From the NCBI GenBank assembly GCA_017577925.1, contig PKQU01000001.1:1-33990 (forward strand): 33,990 nucleotides of DNA, given 5' to 3'. The notes beneath the pieces were generated by a model. The model ran no database searches, was not told the DNA's origin, and saw only the letters and a list, made by a program, of their open reading frames with translations. A program made the position numbers and the translations under genes. How positions within the stretch are numbered: position 1 is the first letter of the stretch; each line of letters begins with the position of its first letter. The stretch is from Bacillota bacterium (GTDB taxonomy: Bacteria > Bacillota > Bacilli > Calditerricolales > Calditerricolaceae). This document shows, in pieces, positions 1 through 7,059 of this stretch.

Positions 1-1
1 C

Positions 2-118
2 TACGCGTACAACGAGACGCTGCGCCTGGATCCGGACTATGACGATGCCCGCGTCAGCCGCTGGCGGCTCCTCAACGCCCTGCGCCAGCGCGACCGCGAC
101 GACGCGGCCAACCGGTAG
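2..118 (+). CDS. C-terminal end of a TPR-like protein (truncated by window edge)
   Basis: The reading frame is open from the first complete codon at 2 to a TAG at 116-118, giving 38 residues. It begins YAYNETLRLDPDYDDA, which resembles the second helix of a tetratricopeptide repeat (a helix followed by L-x-P-D), and it ends in an Arg/Asp-rich tail. The gene starts outside the window, so the family cannot be named. A TPR protein directly upstream of another TPR gene suggests relatedness, but the two are separated by a promoter and a hairpin and need not be co-transcribed. Confidence 0.5.
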   Translation, partial: YAYNETLRLDPDYDDARVSRWRLLNALRQRDRDDAANR

Positions 119-128
119 CACGCCCTGT

Positions 129-156
129 GGCATGAACGATTTGTGTGTGGTATACT
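129..156 (+). promoter_or_regulatory. Candidate sigma-A promoter for the TPR gene
   Basis: A TATACT box at 151-156, preceded by TGG (extended -10 type), lies 17 bp downstream of a weak -35 hexamer TGGCAT at 129-134. Transcription would start near 163, upstream of the hairpin at 177-199. The -10 is convincing and the -35 is poor. Confidence 0.45.
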
Positions 157-176
157 CAATCTGATGAGCAGGTGAA

Positions 177-207
177 ACGAGCACCGTGGCGGTGCTCGTT
201 CCTTTTG
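177..207 (+). terminator. Strong hairpin with T-rich tail in the leader of the TPR gene
   Basis: A perfect 9-bp stem (ACGAGCACC at 177-185 with GGTGCTCGT at 191-199) closes a 5-nt loop and is followed by TCCTTTT. It could be the terminator of the gene ending at 118. Because a promoter-like -10 lies upstream at 151-156, it could instead sit inside the leader of the TPR gene and act as an attenuator. The sequence alone does not decide. Confidence 0.5.
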
Positions 208-230
208 CTGTGGAAGCGAGGTGATCGGTC

Positions 231-2234
231 ATGGATTTGGAAAAACGGCTGTCCATGGCCCATCGCTATTACAATGCGGAAGACTATGAACGGGCGGTCG
301 AGGAATACGATTATCTCGTCCGCCTGCATCCCGATATGGCCGAAGCATGGTTCTTCAAGGGCATGGCCCACCGCTACCTCGAGGACTACGAGGAAGCGGT
401 GCAAGCGTTTCGCCGTGTCGTGGAAATCAATCCGCGCGACGCGGTGGCGTGGTATCGGCTGGCCGATTGCCTGATGGCGCTGGAACGTTACGAAGCCGCG
501 CTGGCCGCGATCGACGAGGCGCTGGCGCTGGACAAGAGCAACGCCGAGTGGTGGCAGATGCGGGCCATCTGCCTGGAAATGCTCGACCGGTTTGACGAAG
601 CCTACCAGGCCTACGAAGAGGCGTTGCGCCTTGAGCCGGACAACCCGGACATCTGGTACAGCAAGGGCGTGACCCTGGCCAACGACGAGCGCCTCGAGGA
701 GGCGCGGGAAGCCTACGAAAAGGTCCTTGCCCTGCGCCCCAACGACGAAGGCGCCCTGCTCAATTTGGGCGACATCTGGGAGCGTCTGGGCGATCTTGAG
801 CGCGCCCTGGCGTACTATGAACAGGCGCACAATCGGAACCCCGACAACCCCGAAGCGCTCGAAGGCTGCGTCCGCCTGCTGGCGTCGATGGGGAAAGCGG
901 CCAAAGCCCTGCCCCTGGCGCGGCGTTGGGTGTCCCTGGAAGGGGACAACGCCGAGGCGTGGAACTGGTACGCCCTGTGCCTCACCGACCTGGGCGATTG
1001 GGAGGCGGCGGAAACGGCCTTCAAGGAGGCCTTGCGGCGGGAGCCGGCCCAGGAGCGCTTCTGGAACAACTACGGCACCCTCCTCCTCGACCAAGGGCGG
1101 TACGAGGAGGCGTTGGGGGCCTTTGACCAGGCGATCCATTTGGACGTCTCGTACGCCTTGGGCCACTACAATCGCGGTTACGCCTTGGAACAGCTGGGCC
1201 GCCACGACGAGGCCCTTGAGGCGTACCGAAAGGCCTTGGCCCTCGATCCGCAGGACCCCAAGATCCTCTTTCGCGCCGCCAGCCTGCTTTCGGAGCGCGA
1301 GCAGTGGCCGGACGCGCGGCGGCTGTGGCGAACCTACTTGACCCTCGTGCCCGACGACTACGAGGCGTGGATCCAGTTTGGCATCGCCTGCGGAGAGACG
1401 GGGCACTATGAGGAGGCCCTGGCTGCGTTTGACGAGGCCCACCGCATCCGTCCCGAGGAGACCACCCCGCTGCACAACAAAGGGTACGCCTACGAGAAGA
1501 TGGGGCGCTACCGGGAAGCGGCCGAATGGTATGCGCGCGTCGTTGCGCAGGATGAGGACGACCACGAATCCTGGAGCCGCCTCGGGTGGTGCTATTTCCA
1601 AGCCGGCGAACTGGAACGCGCCTTGGCCGTCTGCGAACAATGCCTCCAGCGTGAAAAGGGCTGGACGGCGATGTGGAACAATAAAGCGATGGTCTTGGCG
1701 CGCATGGGGCGCCTCGAGGAGGCACGGGAGGCCTACGAACGTTACCTCGCCGTGGAATCAGGGGATGCGTCGGCGTGGGTCCGGTACGGTGAGGTCCTTG
1801 AGGCCCTCGGTCGCAGCGCGGAGGCCGGAGCAGCCTATTCGGCGGCCCTCAAGGCCGACGCGTCGTTCCTGCCGGCGCGCGTGCGCTTGGCGTGGCTGTA
1901 CCTGCGCAAGGGGGATGTCGAATCGGCCGCGCAGCTGCTCGATACGGTGCCGGAAGCGGAAATCGACGACGGGAACGTGTGGCTGTTGCGCGGCTTCATC
2001 GCCTTGCGCCGAGGTCGGTGGGCGGAGGCGCGGCAGGCCTTTGCGCGCGCCAAGGCGAAAGGCTGGGATGAGCCCCTGACGTGGCGCGAGCTGTGGACGC
2101 TCGTCCGCCACGCCCTGCTCGCCTCCCTCATCCGCATGTTTGGCCGGGGCCGAAACCTGTCGGCTGAAGGTCGGAACCAGAGGAGTGATGCCGCGCATGC
2201 GCAATCATCCGACGACGCTGCAAACGCTGGGTAA
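231..2234 (+). CDS. Long tetratricopeptide-repeat (TPR) protein
   Basis: The 667-residue product is almost entirely TPR. I can align about 18 consecutive 34-residue units, each with the W/Y-x2-G-Y/A-x-L pattern in helix A and A-x3-Y/F-x-A-L in helix B, often closing with L-x-P-D/N. Examples are AWYRLADCLMALERYEAALA and WYSKGVTLANDERLEEAREA. There is no signal peptide or membrane segment, so it is likely a cytoplasmic scaffold or binding protein. Start: ATG with AGGTGAT 7-8 nt upstream. The last ~45 residues leave the repeat and are Arg/Ser/Ala-rich. Its 3' end overlaps the start of queD by 38 nt, so the two are probably co-transcribed, but no specific link to queuosine is known to me. The partner is unknown. 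Confidence 0.85.
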   Translation: MDLEKRLSMAHRYYNAEDYERAVEEYDYLVRLHPDMAEAWFFKGMAHRYLEDYEEAVQAFRRVVEINPRDAVAWYRLADCLMALERYEAALAAIDEALALDKSNAEWWQMRAICLEMLDRFDEAYQAYEEALRLEPDNPDIWYSKGVTLANDERLEEAREAYEKVLALRPNDEGALLNLGDIWERLGDLERALAYYEQAHNRNPDNPEALEGCVRLLASMGKAAKALPLARRWVSLEGDNAEAWNWYALCLTDLGDWEAAETAFKEALRREPAQERFWNNYGTLLLDQGRYEEALGAFDQAIHLDVSYALGHYNRGYALEQLGRHDEALEAYRKALALDPQDPKILFRAASLLSEREQWPDARRLWRTYLTLVPDDYEAWIQFGIACGETGHYEEALAAFDEAHRIRPEETTPLHNKGYAYEKMGRYREAAEWYARVVAQDEDDHESWSRLGWCYFQAGELERALAVCEQCLQREKGWTAMWNNKAMVLARMGRLEEAREAYERYLAVESGDASAWVRYGEVLEALGRSAEAGAAYSAALKADASFLPARVRLAWLYLRKGDVESAAQLLDTVPEAEIDDGNVWLLRGFIALRRGRWAEARQAFARAKAKGWDEPLTWRELWTLVRHALLASLIRMFGRGRNLSAEGRNQRSDAAHAQSSDDAANAG

Positions 2235-2661
2235 GGACATCACGCGCGAGCAGCTGCGCTACCACCAGAAACGCGTGCTCGTGGCCAAGGAGTTCACCTT
2301 TGACAGCGCCCACCATCTTCATTGCTACGAAGGAAAATGCGCCATTTTGCACGGGCACACCTATCGCCTGCGCGTCGCCGTGAGCGGGTACCCGGACGAC
2401 CGCGGGCTGGTGATCGATTTTGCCGACCTGAAGCGCATTGTCAAGGAAACGATCGTCGACCGGCTCGATCACCAGTATCTCAATGCGGTCCTGCCGCCGA
2501 TGAACACCACGGCGGAAAACATGGTGGTGTGGATGTTTGAGGAGCTGGAAAAGGCCTTGGGGCGCGAGGGCATCCCGGGCCTGCGCGTTGAAGAGGTGGT
2601 CTTGTGGGAAACGCCGACCAGCTACGCGGCCGTCAAGCGGGAATGGATGGAGGCGACGTGA
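2197..2661 (+). CDS. queD: 6-carboxy-5,6,7,8-tetrahydropterin synthase (QueD)
   Basis: QueD converts dihydroneopterin triphosphate to 6-carboxytetrahydropterin, the second step towards 7-deazaguanine (preQ0/queuosine). The 154-residue length suits the family. The signature is complete: FTFDSAHHL supplies one zinc His pair, the Cys in CYEGKCAILHGHTY is followed by the HGH zinc motif, and LDHQYLN and a late Glu (VEEVVLWETP) match the catalytic His/Glu region. I prefer ATG 2197 because AGGAG at 2181-2185 is properly spaced. ATG 2188 also exists but is too close to it. The gene overlaps the TPR gene upstream and is followed after 2 nt by queE. Confidence 0.93.
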   Translation: MRNHPTTLQTLGKDITREQLRYHQKRVLVAKEFTFDSAHHLHCYEGKCAILHGHTYRLRVAVSGYPDDRGLVIDFADLKRIVKETIVDRLDHQYLNAVLPPMNTTAENMVVWMFEELEKALGREGIPGLRVEEVVLWETPTSYAAVKREWMEAT

Positions 2662-2663
2662 GG

Positions 2664-3419
2664 ATGCCGGCCCACGGTCAGCCCTCTTTCGGCGGCGAGG
2701 GGTGGGCGGAATCGGCCCGCGTGCGCGACCCAGAGGCGTGGCGGCGGGCACGCCTTCCCCTCGTGGAGCTGTTTGAAACGGTGGAAGGGGAGGGAACCCG
2801 CGCGGGGGTTCCCACCGTGTTTGTGCGCGTGTTCGGGTGTCCGCTGCGCTGCACATGGTGTGACACGCCGTACAGCTATCCCCCCGACAAACCGCAGCGT
2901 GTCCTCACCGTGGCCGAGATTCGGGAAGCGGTGGGACGCTATCCGTGGCGGCACGTCTGCGTAACGGGCGGGGAGCCGCTGATGTATGCCGAAAAATCGG
3001 CCATGCTCCTCGCCGCTCTCGCCGACCTGCCCCATGTGGTGGATGTCCACGTGGAGACAAGCGGCGCCGTTCCCCTTTCCCCCTTCTTGGCGGCCGTGCC
3101 GAGCGAGAAGGTACGCTATATTGTCGACTACAAGCTGCCCGCATCGGGGGAAGAGGCGGCGATGGTGGTCGACAACCTGCACCGGTTGCGGCCCCAGGAT
3201 GAGCTAAAGTTTGTTATTGCCGACGAGGACGACTTTCGGCGGGCCGTTGAGGTGTTGAACACCTACCGTCCCCAGGGGCAGGTGCTCTTTAGTCCGGTGT
3301 GGGATACCATGCCCCCGCGGCGGTTGGTCGAACTGATCCTGACCCACGGGCTGGCCGAGGTCAAGCTGAACCTCCAGCTGCACAAAGTGATTTGGGATCC
3401 GCAGGCGCGGGGGGTGTAG
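2664..3419 (+). CDS. queE: 7-carboxy-7-deazaguanine synthase (QueE), radical SAM
   Basis: QueE is a radical SAM enzyme that contracts 6-carboxytetrahydropterin to 7-carboxy-7-deazaguanine. The product has 251 residues. The cluster motif is FGCPLRCTWCD (C-x3-C-x2-C), preceded by the substrate loop FETVEGEGTRAG. VTGGEPLM is the SAM-binding GGE motif, and HVETSG and YKLP are further family landmarks. ATG 2664 follows the queD stop by 2 nt, with GGAGG at about 2649-2653 as ribosome binding site. About 30 residues (HGQPSFGGEG and onward) precede the usual family start (LPLVELFETVEGEG), so a later start is possible, but no good internal start is visible. Confidence 0.93.
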   Translation: MPAHGQPSFGGEGWAESARVRDPEAWRRARLPLVELFETVEGEGTRAGVPTVFVRVFGCPLRCTWCDTPYSYPPDKPQRVLTVAEIREAVGRYPWRHVCVTGGEPLMYAEKSAMLLAALADLPHVVDVHVETSGAVPLSPFLAAVPSEKVRYIVDYKLPASGEEAAMVVDNLHRLRPQDELKFVIADEDDFRRAVEVLNTYRPQGQVLFSPVWDTMPPRRLVELILTHGLAEVKLNLQLHKVIWDPQARGV

Positions 3420-3497
3420 GGCGTCGACGCGCGCCGAAGACCGCATGTCGGCGCCCGGGGGCCGCGCTGGGTCCACCCCAGGAAAGGAGCGTGCAAC

Positions 3498-4199
3498 ATG
3501 GAAAAGCGAGCGGTCGTCATCTTGAGCGGCGGGCTGGATTCGACGACCTGCATGGGCATCGCCGCCGCGGAAGGCTACGCGCTGTATGCCTTGACCTTCG
3601 ACTACGGCCAACGCCACCGCAACGAACTTGAGGCGGCCAAGCGGGTGGCCGCGCACTACCGCGTCCGCGAGCACCGCATCACCCGCCTTGACTTCTTGCA
3701 CGATATCGGTGGCAGCGCCTTGACCGATCCCGACATTCCCGTGCCGACACATGGCCTGTCCGACGAGATTCCGGTCACTTATGTGCCGGCGCGGAATCTC
3801 CTTTTTTTGGCGCTTGCAGCGGCTTACGCTGAGGTCAAGGGAGCCGAGGCCATCTTCATCGGGGTCAACGCCCTCGACTACAGCGGGTACCCCGACTGCC
3901 GCCCGGCCTTTATTGAGGCGATGCAGGAAGCGATACGCCGCGGGACGAAGGCAGGCGTCGAGGGGCACCCCATTGCCATCCGCACGCCGCTCCTCCACAT
4001 GACCAAAGCCGAGATCATCCGCACCGGGATGAAACTGGGGGTCCCGTACCACCTTACCACGTCGTGTTACCAGGGTGGCGACGTGGCCTGCGGTGTGTGT
4101 GACAGCTGCCGGCTGCGCATCAAGGGGTTTCAGGAAGCCGGCGCGCGCGATCCGATCCCGTATGCCGTCCCCATTGCGTGGCCTGATTCGGCGGGATAG
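3498..4199 (+). CDS. queC: 7-cyano-7-deazaguanine synthase (QueC)
   Basis: QueC is an ATP-dependent ligase that turns 7-carboxy-7-deazaguanine into preQ0 using ammonia. The 233-residue product begins with the PP-loop VVILSGGLDSTTC (pyrophosphate-binding SGGxDS). It has TFDYGQRH, then GVNALDYSGYPDCRP, and ends with the zinc-binding cluster CYQGGDVACGVCDSCRLR (C-x8-C-x2-C-x2-C). ATG follows AAAGGAG by 9 nt. With queD and queE it covers the path from dihydroneopterin triphosphate to preQ0. queF (preQ0 reductase), often in the same Bacillus operon, is not in this window. A 78-nt gap separates it from queE. Confidence 0.95.
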   Translation: MEKRAVVILSGGLDSTTCMGIAAAEGYALYALTFDYGQRHRNELEAAKRVAAHYRVREHRITRLDFLHDIGGSALTDPDIPVPTHGLSDEIPVTYVPARNLLFLALAAAYAEVKGAEAIFIGVNALDYSGYPDCRPAFIEAMQEAIRRGTKAGVEGHPIAIRTPLLHMTKAEIIRTGMKLGVPYHLTTSCYQGGDVACGVCDSCRLRIKGFQEAGARDPIPYAVPIAWPDSAG

Positions 4200-4221
4200 G
4201 GGAGAACAGGACCACAATCCG

Positions 4222-4257
4222 GGCTCCATCGGTACGGCCAAGAATGCCGATGGAGCC
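4222..4257. other. Perfect 11-bp inverted repeat between queC and the HD-domain gene
   Basis: GGCTCCATCGG at 4222-4232 pairs exactly with CCGATGGAGCC at 4247-4257 across a 14-nt loop. No T-run follows on either strand (GTAAAATCG on plus), so it is not a standard intrinsic terminator. It may mark the end of the queDEC transcript or bind a protein. It lies upstream of the candidate promoter at 4307-4336. Confidence 0.5.
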
Positions 4258-4306
4258 GTAAAATCGATGGAAAAGACAAAAAAGAAAGACAACTACGTGC
4301 GCGGCG

Positions 4307-4336
4307 TTGCGCGCAGCGGTGCGGGTGTCGTAAAAT
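4307..4336 (+). promoter_or_regulatory. Candidate promoter for the HD-domain gene
   Basis: TTGCGC at 4307-4312 and TAAAAT at 4331-4336 are 18 bp apart. A start near 4343 would leave the translation starts at 4350, 4381 and 4420 available but exclude the upstream part of the open frame, which supports a short protein. Confidence 0.45.
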
Positions 4337-4419
4337 ACAGGGAAACTGGGATGACGACATGGGAAATTCCCGCGGGGGAGATGTTCGACGGCGTGCGAGC
4401 TGAAGAGGGAGGGAAGCGC

Positions 4420-5697
4420 GTGAAGCTTTCCCTGCTACCCGAGGAGAAGGTGTTTAAGGATCCGGTACATGACTACATCCACGTACGCAAGCGGTTGGTG
4501 TGGGATCTCATCAATACCCGTGCCTTCCAGCGGTTGCGGCGCATCAAGCAGATGGGCACCTCGGACCTGACATTTCACGGCGCGGTGCACACCCGGTTTG
4601 CCCATTCCCTTGGGGCGTATGAAGTGATGCGCAAGTTGCTGAACTACCTGAGCCGGTTTTGGACCCGTCAGCCGGATGAGTTTGTGGCTGTGGCGTACGT
4701 TGCGGCGCTCCTCCATGACATCGGCCATGGCCCCTTTTCCCATGCCTTTGAAAAGGCCATCGGCAGCCGCCACGAAGAGTGGACGCAGCGCATCATCCGC
4801 GAAGACGAGGAAATCGCGGCCATCCTCGCGGGAATGGATCCCGGCTTCCCGGATGAGGTGGCCCGCGTTTACGACGAGGCGCAGCCCGTGCGGTTTCCGC
4901 TCATTCGTCAGCTGATCGCCAGTCAGCTGGATGTTGACCGGATGGACTACCTCCTGCGCGACGCCATCTGCACGGGCGTGACGTACGGGCGCTTTGAATT
5001 GGAGCGCATGTTTCGCATCATGGAACCCCACTGGGAAGGCGGGGGCGACATCCCCACGTCCATCGTCCTGCGCCCGAGCGGCATCCATACCGTCGAGCAG
5101 TACCTCGTGGCCCGCTACTTCATGTTTACCCAAGTGTACCTGCACCCGAACACGATCGGGTCCGACGTGCTCTTGGAGAAAATCTTGCGTCGCGCGCGCA
5201 TGCTGTACCGTGAGGGGCGGCTCGCCTTTGTCCCGCGTGCCCTGGTGCCGTTCTTCCGCAGCAACGACCCGAACCGCGAACTGAGCGTGTCCGAATACAT
5301 TGCCCTCGACGAGACGGTGATGATGGCCGCCTTCCACGAGTGGCAACACGAAGCTGACCCGGTGCTGGCCGACCTCGCCAGCCGCTTTCTCCACCGTCGG
5401 TTGTTCCAGTACGTTGATTTCCCGGGCGAGGAAGCAATGGCGCACATCCGCGACGCCCTTACACGGGAAGGACTGGACCCCGATTCTTACCTTGCCGTCG
5501 TGCGCCGCGACAACAAGCTGTTCTGCGACTTTTCCGGGGTGCGGGTGCTGGTGGGCGGGCAGCCGGTGGACATCGTCGAGCTGTCCGACATTGTCCGCGC
5601 CTTGCGCCAGCAGGCCAAGCCCATTCACAAGCTGTACTATCCGGACGACATTCCGTCGGTGCGCGACGCGGTGGCTCGCTGGGTTGCGCGGGGGTAA
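4420..5697 (+). CDS. YwfO-like HD-domain (deoxy)nucleoside triphosphate phosphohydrolase
   Basis: This is a predicted metal-dependent phosphohydrolase of the HD superfamily, related to B. subtilis YwfO and the dGTPase/SAMHD1 group. The HD metal site is complete: HTRFAHSLG gives the first His, LLHDIGHGPFSHAFE the HD pair, and SQLDVDRMDYLLRD the distal Asp. The family N-terminus EEKVFKDPVHDYIHV is followed by FQRLRRIKQMG. I choose GTG 4420 (425 residues) because GGGAGG precedes it by about 7 nt and it gives the usual family start. ATG 4381 and ATG 4350 are in frame and possible. The frame is open further upstream to 4075, overlapping queC, but that part has no family similarity. The substrate is uncertain; dNTP hydrolysis is inferred from the family. 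Confidence 0.85.
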   Translation: MKLSLLPEEKVFKDPVHDYIHVRKRLVWDLINTRAFQRLRRIKQMGTSDLTFHGAVHTRFAHSLGAYEVMRKLLNYLSRFWTRQPDEFVAVAYVAALLHDIGHGPFSHAFEKAIGSRHEEWTQRIIREDEEIAAILAGMDPGFPDEVARVYDEAQPVRFPLIRQLIASQLDVDRMDYLLRDAICTGVTYGRFELERMFRIMEPHWEGGGDIPTSIVLRPSGIHTVEQYLVARYFMFTQVYLHPNTIGSDVLLEKILRRARMLYREGRLAFVPRALVPFFRSNDPNRELSVSEYIALDETVMMAAFHEWQHEADPVLADLASRFLHRRLFQYVDFPGEEAMAHIRDALTREGLDPDSYLAVVRRDNKLFCDFSGVRVLVGGQPVDIVELSDIVRALRQQAKPIHKLYYPDDIPSVRDAVARWVARG

Positions 5698-5787
5698 GGG
5701 AAGCGCGCAGCCCGTTTTTCGTGCAGGGAAATCTGGAGGAGAAAACGCGTGGTGCCGGCGCTGGAGGCGTGGATCGGCCTGTCCGAT

Positions 5788-5825
5788 AAAAAACAGGGGA
5801 ACGGGCATGTCCCGCCTCGTTCCCC
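5788..5825 (-). terminator. Intrinsic terminator of the 44-residue membrane protein gene
   Basis: GGGGAACG at 5796-5803 pairs with CGTTCCCC at 5818-5825. On the minus strand the stem is followed by TG and six T (A-run 5788-5793 on plus). It lies just past the minus-strand stop at 5840 and may also block read-through from the converging HD gene. Confidence 0.75.
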
Positions 5826-5839
5826 GATGACGGCCGCCT

Positions 5840-5974
5840 TCACTTGAGCAGCAGCTCAAGGATGGTGAAAAGGACGGCCAAGCCCATAAAGAAGCTGAAC
5901 CAGATTGTAAAACCGCGCAGCGAGTGGATGAGGTCTTCGTTCTCCATCGTCTGCCGCTTGTTCGGTTCCGCCAT
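5840..5974 (-). CDS. Small single-pass membrane protein, unknown function
   Basis: The product has 44 residues: a polar head (MAEPNKRQTMENEDLIHSLR) followed by one hydrophobic helix (FTIWFSFFMGLAVLFTILEL) and a terminal Lys. This fits an N-in or N-out single-pass membrane protein. The ATG at 5974 follows AGGAGGG by 5 nt, and a terminator directly follows the stop, so I consider it a genuine gene although the open frame extends much further upstream. A TATACT box lies about 25 nt upstream of the ribosome binding site. I do not recognise the family. Confidence 0.7.
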   Translation of the reverse strand: MAEPNKRQTMENEDLIHSLRGFTIWFSFFMGLAVLFTILELLLK

Positions 5975-6049
5975 GGGTATCCCTCCTGTCTGCTCTCCAT
6001 TCCAGTATAAATCACGCCCCGTGAAAAATTCCACCGGGTATCCCCTCAA

Positions 6050-6079
6050 TTGATCGGCGCGCGTTGTCCGTGGTACAGT
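6050..6079 (+). promoter_or_regulatory. Candidate sigma-A promoter of psd
   Basis: TTGATC at 6050-6055 and TACAGT at 6074-6079 are 18 bp apart, with TGG directly before the -10 (extended type). The predicted start of transcription is about 60 nt before the psd ATG. Confidence 0.55.
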
Positions 6080-6142
6080 AAGGCTGTTGCGTGAGGACTG
6101 TAACGCGAGGGCATGTCCGAAACGCTGCGATGGAGGTTGTCG

Positions 6143-7006
6143 ATGGGTCATCGGAAGATGGTCGCAAAAGATCGCCTCATGCTGTGGTGCTTGCGTGCCG
6201 TGCCCAAGCGCAGCGTCTCGCGCCTGGCCGGGTACTTGGCCGCTTCTCCGATGAGCCGCGTGCTGATTCCCCGCTTCGCGCGGGCGTACGGCGTCAACGT
6301 GGACGAGGCGGAGCGGCCGCTGGAGGCGTACGAGAGCCTGGCCGATTTTTTCACCCGACGCCTGAAGCCCGGCGTGCGTCCGGTGGCGCCCGGTGCGGAC
6401 GTCGTCGTGAGCCCGGTCGACGGTCGGGTGTCGCAAATGGGTGGCATCACCAATGGGACACTGCTGCAGGCCAAGGGGGTAACCTACCGCGTAAGCGAAC
6501 TGCTCGGGTCTTCCGAAAAGGCCGCCGTGTACGACGGTGGCACCTTCGTCACCCTTTACCTCAGCCCGCGTGACTACCACCGCATTCACATGCCGGTAAG
6601 CGGGTGGATTACCGGGTACTGCTATGTGCCGGGCACGCTCTTTCCGGTGAATCCCTTCGGCGTGCGCTGTGTCGCCGGGCTGTTTGCCAAAAACGAGCGC
6701 CTCATCACGTACATCCGGACGGACTGGGGGGAGGTGGCCGTCGTCAAGGTAGGGGCGACGATGGTCGGCAGCGTGTGCGTCACCTACGACGAGACGGTGC
6801 GGACCAACGTCCGCCGCGGGAAGCTGACGTGCCGCGTCCTCGAGGCGCCGCGCTACGCAGGAAAAGGGGACGAACTGGGGTACTTCACCTTTGGGTCGAC
6901 GGTGATCGTGCTGTTTTCGAAGGGTGCGGTGCGGCTGCGCGACGACCTGCACCCGGGCATGCCGATCCGAATGGGCCAGCCGATCGGCCGTGCTGTCACC
7001 ATGTGA
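6143..7006 (+). CDS. psd: Phosphatidylserine decarboxylase
   Basis: Psd makes phosphatidylethanolamine from phosphatidylserine at the membrane. It is a pyruvoyl enzyme that cleaves itself at a Gly-Ser bond. The 287-residue product shows the Asp of SPVDGRV, the His of YLSPRDYHRIHMP and the self-cleavage site FTFGSTVIVLF (FGST, Ser becoming the pyruvoyl group). Asp, His and Ser form the known charge relay. ATG 6143 is preferred because GGAGG lies 6 nt upstream. ATG 6113 is in frame but lacks a good site. The partner gene pssA is not in the window. The gene is monocistronic, with its own promoter and a strong terminator. Confidence 0.93.
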   Translation: MGHRKMVAKDRLMLWCLRAVPKRSVSRLAGYLAASPMSRVLIPRFARAYGVNVDEAERPLEAYESLADFFTRRLKPGVRPVAPGADVVVSPVDGRVSQMGGITNGTLLQAKGVTYRVSELLGSSEKAAVYDGGTFVTLYLSPRDYHRIHMPVSGWITGYCYVPGTLFPVNPFGVRCVAGLFAKNERLITYIRTDWGEVAVVKVGATMVGSVCVTYDETVRTNVRRGKLTCRVLEAPRYAGKGDELGYFTFGSTVIVLFSKGAVRLRDDLHPGMPIRMGQPIGRAVTM

Positions 7007-7009
7007 CCA

Positions 7010-7044
7010 CGCCCCGTTGCGAACGGGGCGTCATGTTTTTTTTT
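7010..7044 (+). terminator. Intrinsic terminator of psd
   Basis: A perfect 9-bp stem (CGCCCCGTT at 7010-7018, AACGGGGCG at 7022-7030) with a 3-nt loop is followed after 5 nt by nine T (7036-7044). It lies 4 nt past the psd stop. The hairpin is also shared by the converging nifS transcript, though without a T-run on that strand. Confidence 0.9.
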
Positions 7045-7059
7045 CGCCCCATCCTGCCC

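Noticed and set aside
119..230. preQ1 riboswitch upstream of the queDEC group
   Set aside because: The leader has only a plain hairpin. I see no preQ1 aptamer-type pseudoknot sequence here or in front of queD, queE or queC.
5749..5847. 32-codon GTG ORF with GGAGGAG upstream
   Set aside because: It runs through the minus-strand terminator and into the end of the converging small gene, and its sequence shows no structure. It is a chance frame.
156..6015. Long minus-strand frames opposite the TPR, queC and HD genes (156-1640, 3204-4292, 4435-6015)
   Set aside because: Same shadow effect. The plus-strand products are recognisable and have good start sites. Only the 44-residue protein at the 5840-5974 end was kept.
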